Source: Gaiellales bacterium
GTDB lineage: Bacteria; Actinomycetota; Thermoleophilia; Gaiellales; JAICJC01
Direction of reading: 5' to 3'
Length of the DNA stretch: 64,000 nucleotides
Assembly: GCA_036403155.1 (NCBI GenBank)
Contig: DASWRM010000073.1
Coordinates: 1-64,000 of the forward strand
Part shown: positions 62,062 to 64,000 of the stretch, one piece after another
How the letters are laid out: each line of letters begins with the position of its first letter
Position numbering within the stretch: the stretch's first letter is position 1
Program-made: the position numbers and the translations under genes
Notes under the pieces: generated by a model
Told to the model about the DNA's origin: nothing
The model's input: the letters and a program-made list of their open reading frames with translations, nothing else
Database searches by the model: none

Positions 62062-63660
62062 TCAGCCGGGAGCCTGATCCATCCCCTGGTTGATCATGCG
62101 GCCGATCGTCTCGTACTTCGCCCGGTCGCTCGACTTCAGGTAGAACGCGTACCCGACGCCACCGAGGAAGACCAGCACGTCGATGATCACGAGGTACCAC
62201 GCGTAGTGGTAGCCCGCCCCCAGGAAGTCGATCTTGTCGATCGCCACGGCCAGCACCGCCAGCTGGGCCACGAGGCCGATCAGCGGTGCGATCGTGTGGT
62301 TCCAGAGCCTGTGCTCCGCCGGGTGGTGCGTCCGGAAGTAGTTCCAGATCGCGATCGAGACCAGCGCCTGGACGAACAGGATGATCACGACGCCCATGAA
62401 GGCCGCCAGCCCGTACAGCTGCACGTAGGCCTGCGAGGTGGCCGCGTCCGAATCCTTCGCCGTGTCGGTGAAGAACTTGAACGCCAGCACGATCAGCGCC
62501 GCGATCACCGACTGGGCGGTCGAGGCGATGTGCGGGCTGCGGTGCTTCGCGTGCGTGCGCCCGAGCGCGGTCGGAAGCACCCGCTCACGTCCGAGCGAGT
62601 AGAGGTAGCGCGCGGTCGTGTTGTGGAACGCCATCCCGCATGCGAACGAGCCGGTGATGATCAGGTAGCTCATCGCGTCGCGCAGGAACTCGTTGCCGAA
62701 GTGCTTCGCGGGATCCAGGAAGAACCCGGACGCATTCGTCTGCGCCTGGAGGGCCGCTGCCGCCGTGGTCGCGTAGCTCGAGAGCGCCGCCCACGACGTG
62801 ATCGTGTAGAAGACGCCGAGGCCGATCACCGAGATGTACATCGACATCGGCACGATCCGCTTCGGGTCCTTCGACTCCTCGCCGTAGTTCGGCGCCATCT
62901 CGAAGCCGACCCACGACCAGAAGGCGAAGAACACGCCCACCGCCCATGCCCCGGCCGCGAAGTCCGTCCCGCCGACACTGCCGCTGTGCAGGTTCTTGAA
63001 CGCGTTCAGCGGGTTGATCGCGGCGGCCTGGATGTTCTCGCCGCCGTGCCCGAACACCACGATGTCGAACACGGTCAGTGCCAGCACCTCGCAGATCAGC
63101 GTGATTCCCAGCACCCGGGCCGAGAGGTGCACGTCGAAGTACGCCAGCACGCCGATCAGCACCACCATGAATAGCGCCACCCAGACCCAGTCGGGGTGGT
63201 AGCCGTACTGGCCGAGCTTCAGCACCGCGAAGTATGCGAAGCCGCCGCACAGCGAGGCCTCGAACACCGAGTACGCCACCGCCGAGGCCAGCCCGGCGGC
63301 CATGCCCAGCTCACGGCCGAGGCCGTGGCTGATGAAGCTGTAGAAGCCGCCGGCCGCCGTGACCTTGCGGGCCATGGAGACGTAACCGACCGAGAAGATG
63401 GCCAGCACCACGGTCGCGAACGCGAACCCGGCGGGCGTGCCGACGCCGTTGCCATAGCCGACCGACAGCGGCGTGTTGAACAGCATGGCCGAGATCGGCG
63501 CCGCGCCGGTCACGGTCAGGAAGAGAACGCCCATGAGGCCGACTGCGCCTCCATGGAGCTTGTGCAGGTCGTCTCGCTGCGAGACGTCCACACTTTCGAC
63601 GACCGGAAGCATCCCTTCGTGATGCTCGCTGGCACCAGGATGATGCCCATGTCCTTCCAC
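62062..63660 (-). CDS. APC-superfamily permease 3 (BMC-locus amine permease)
   Basis: 532 residues, twelve or more membrane segments. GLMGVLFLTVTGAAPISAM is the helix-1 motif, SWVGFEMAPNYGEESKDPKR the helix 6-7 region. N terminus is His-rich (EGHGHHPGASEHHEG), possibly a metal or pH-sensing tail. Permeases of this superfamily are constant members of aminoacetone-type BMC loci. GTG at 63660 follows AGGAGGAATC. Convergent with the amidase and 35 nt downstream of a partial gene. Likely imports the amino-alcohol or aminoketone substrate. Confidence 0.88.
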   Translation of the reverse strand: MEGHGHHPGASEHHEGMLPVVESVDVSQRDDLHKLHGGAVGLMGVLFLTVTGAAPISAMLFNTPLSVGYGNGVGTPAGFAFATVVLAIFSVGYVSMARKVTAAGGFYSFISHGLGRELGMAAGLASAVAYSVFEASLCGGFAYFAVLKLGQYGYHPDWVWVALFMVVLIGVLAYFDVHLSARVLGITLICEVLALTVFDIVVFGHGGENIQAAAINPLNAFKNLHSGSVGGTDFAAGAWAVGVFFAFWSWVGFEMAPNYGEESKDPKRIVPMSMYISVIGLGVFYTITSWAALSSYATTAAAALQAQTNASGFFLDPAKHFGNEFLRDAMSYLIITGSFACGMAFHNTTARYLYSLGRERVLPTALGRTHAKHRSPHIASTAQSVIAALIVLAFKFFTDTAKDSDAATSQAYVQLYGLAAFMGVVIILFVQALVSIAIWNYFRTHHPAEHRLWNHTIAPLIGLVAQLAVLAVAIDKIDFLGAGYHYAWYLVIIDVLVFLGGVGYAFYLKSSDRAKYETIGRMINQGMDQAPG

Positions 63661-63695
63661 GATTCCTCCTTTGCAGAGACAGGTCCCCCCGGCGG

Positions 63696-64000
63696 TCAGT
63701 GCCCGGCGACCACCTCCTCGGGACGGCGCTCCGGCGCGGCCTCCCCGGCCCCCGCCAGCGCCTCGACCAGCATCCGCTCGACCGCCGCCTTCCACTCGCC
63801 CTGGCGGACGTGGACGCGGTCGGGCACGAGCCGCCGGCGCTCGATGTCGGCGTACCGGCTCTTCGCCAGCTGGTCGAACGCACCGATCGCCCGCACGACG
63901 ATGCCGTAGTCGCCGGGGCCCACGAAGCTGCCGATCCAGTCGCCCGGCCGGCCCTCGTCGCTGAAGACGCCCTCCTCGACGCCCTGCCAGTAGGCGTGCT
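63696..64000 (-). CDS. Partial gene of unknown function (5' end beyond window)
   Basis: C-terminal 100 or so residues, running in from the right edge. Visible phrases: HAYWQGVEEGVFSDEGRPGD, WIGSFVGPGDYGIVVRAIGAF, YADIERRRLVPDRVHVRQGEW, and a terminal helix KAAVERMLVEALAGAGE. Ends at TGA 63696. I could not place it in a family; an upstream neighbour of the permease on the same strand, it probably belongs to the same amine pathway. Confidence 0.75.
   Translation of the reverse strand, partial: HAYWQGVEEGVFSDEGRPGDWIGSFVGPGDYGIVVRAIGAFDQLAKSRYADIERRRLVPDRVHVRQGEWKAAVERMLVEALAGAGEAAPERRPEEVVAGH

Overview
This 64 kb window is very GC-rich, with about 55 tightly packed genes. Many genes start with GTG or TTG, many operon neighbours overlap by 4 nt (ATGA/GTGA), and there is no rRNA, tRNA or CRISPR array. 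Gene content (Ser/Thr kinase with extracellular tail, L,D-transpeptidase, UvsE, class III cyclase-ATPase, a mycobacterial/rhodococcal-type microcompartment) and many TANNNT boxes 5-7 nt before start codons (predicted leaderless mRNAs) suggest an actinobacterium, perhaps a deep-branching soil lineage such as Thermoleophilia. The lineage is inference.

Layout. 0-12 kb: a PRC-barrel-like gene, a PuuB-like FAD oxidoreductase, then a divergent seven-gene operon joining an HyuA/HyuB hydantoinase-oxoprolinase to a complete branched-chain-type ABC importer, and a polysaccharide deacetylase-SDR pair on the other strand. 12-19 kb: a minus-strand operon running APC permease, glutamine-synthetase-like ligase, uncharacterised Cys/His/Asp protein, second ligase, FluG-type amidohydrolase and probably a tiny membrane protein. 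19-34 kb: UvsE, Ser/Thr kinase, methyltransferase, CDGSH protein, haem-oxygenase-like enzyme, carboxylate-amine ligase, M24 peptidase, GNAT, acetylpolyamine-amidohydrolase-like enzyme, two transporters, glycogen debranching-type hydrolase, SDR. 34-44 kb: small hypothetical genes, a TetR-linked Rieske/amidohydrolase/hydrolase operon, a TetR-controlled DHA2 pump, L,D-transpeptidase and a cyclase-ATPase. 44-51 kb: APC permease, aldehyde dehydrogenase, glycerol kinase and GlpD.

52-64 kb is the centrepiece: a bacterial microcompartment (BMC) locus of the aminoacetone/1-amino-2-propanol (RMM/AUM) type. It encodes a class III PLP enzyme, acylating aldehyde dehydrogenase, BMC-T, a linker-rich hypothetical protein, BMC-P, BMC-H, a second BMC-T, an APH-fold kinase, an SDR and a GntR regulator, followed by an acetamidase/formamidase and an APC permease. 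Its first gene has a consensus-like promoter (TTGACA-N17-TACGTT) that should give a leaderless mRNA. It shares an 8-13-8 inverted repeat with a divergent FAD amine-oxidase-type gene, so the oxidoreductase may feed or be co-controlled with the microcompartment.

The most unusual DNA signals are: a palindrome around TGCC-N-GGCA found once between convergent genes and once inserted in frame (12 codons) in the linker of a BMC-locus protein; a modular intergenic repeat present three times (window start, 12.3 kb, 60.9 kb); the repeated leaderless promoter layout; and a 14-bp identity with rare codons inside two unrelated genes. The window is rich in amine and amide catabolism (gamma-glutamyl ligases, amine oxidases, amidohydrolases, amino acid permeases), which fits a soil scavenger of amines and amides.
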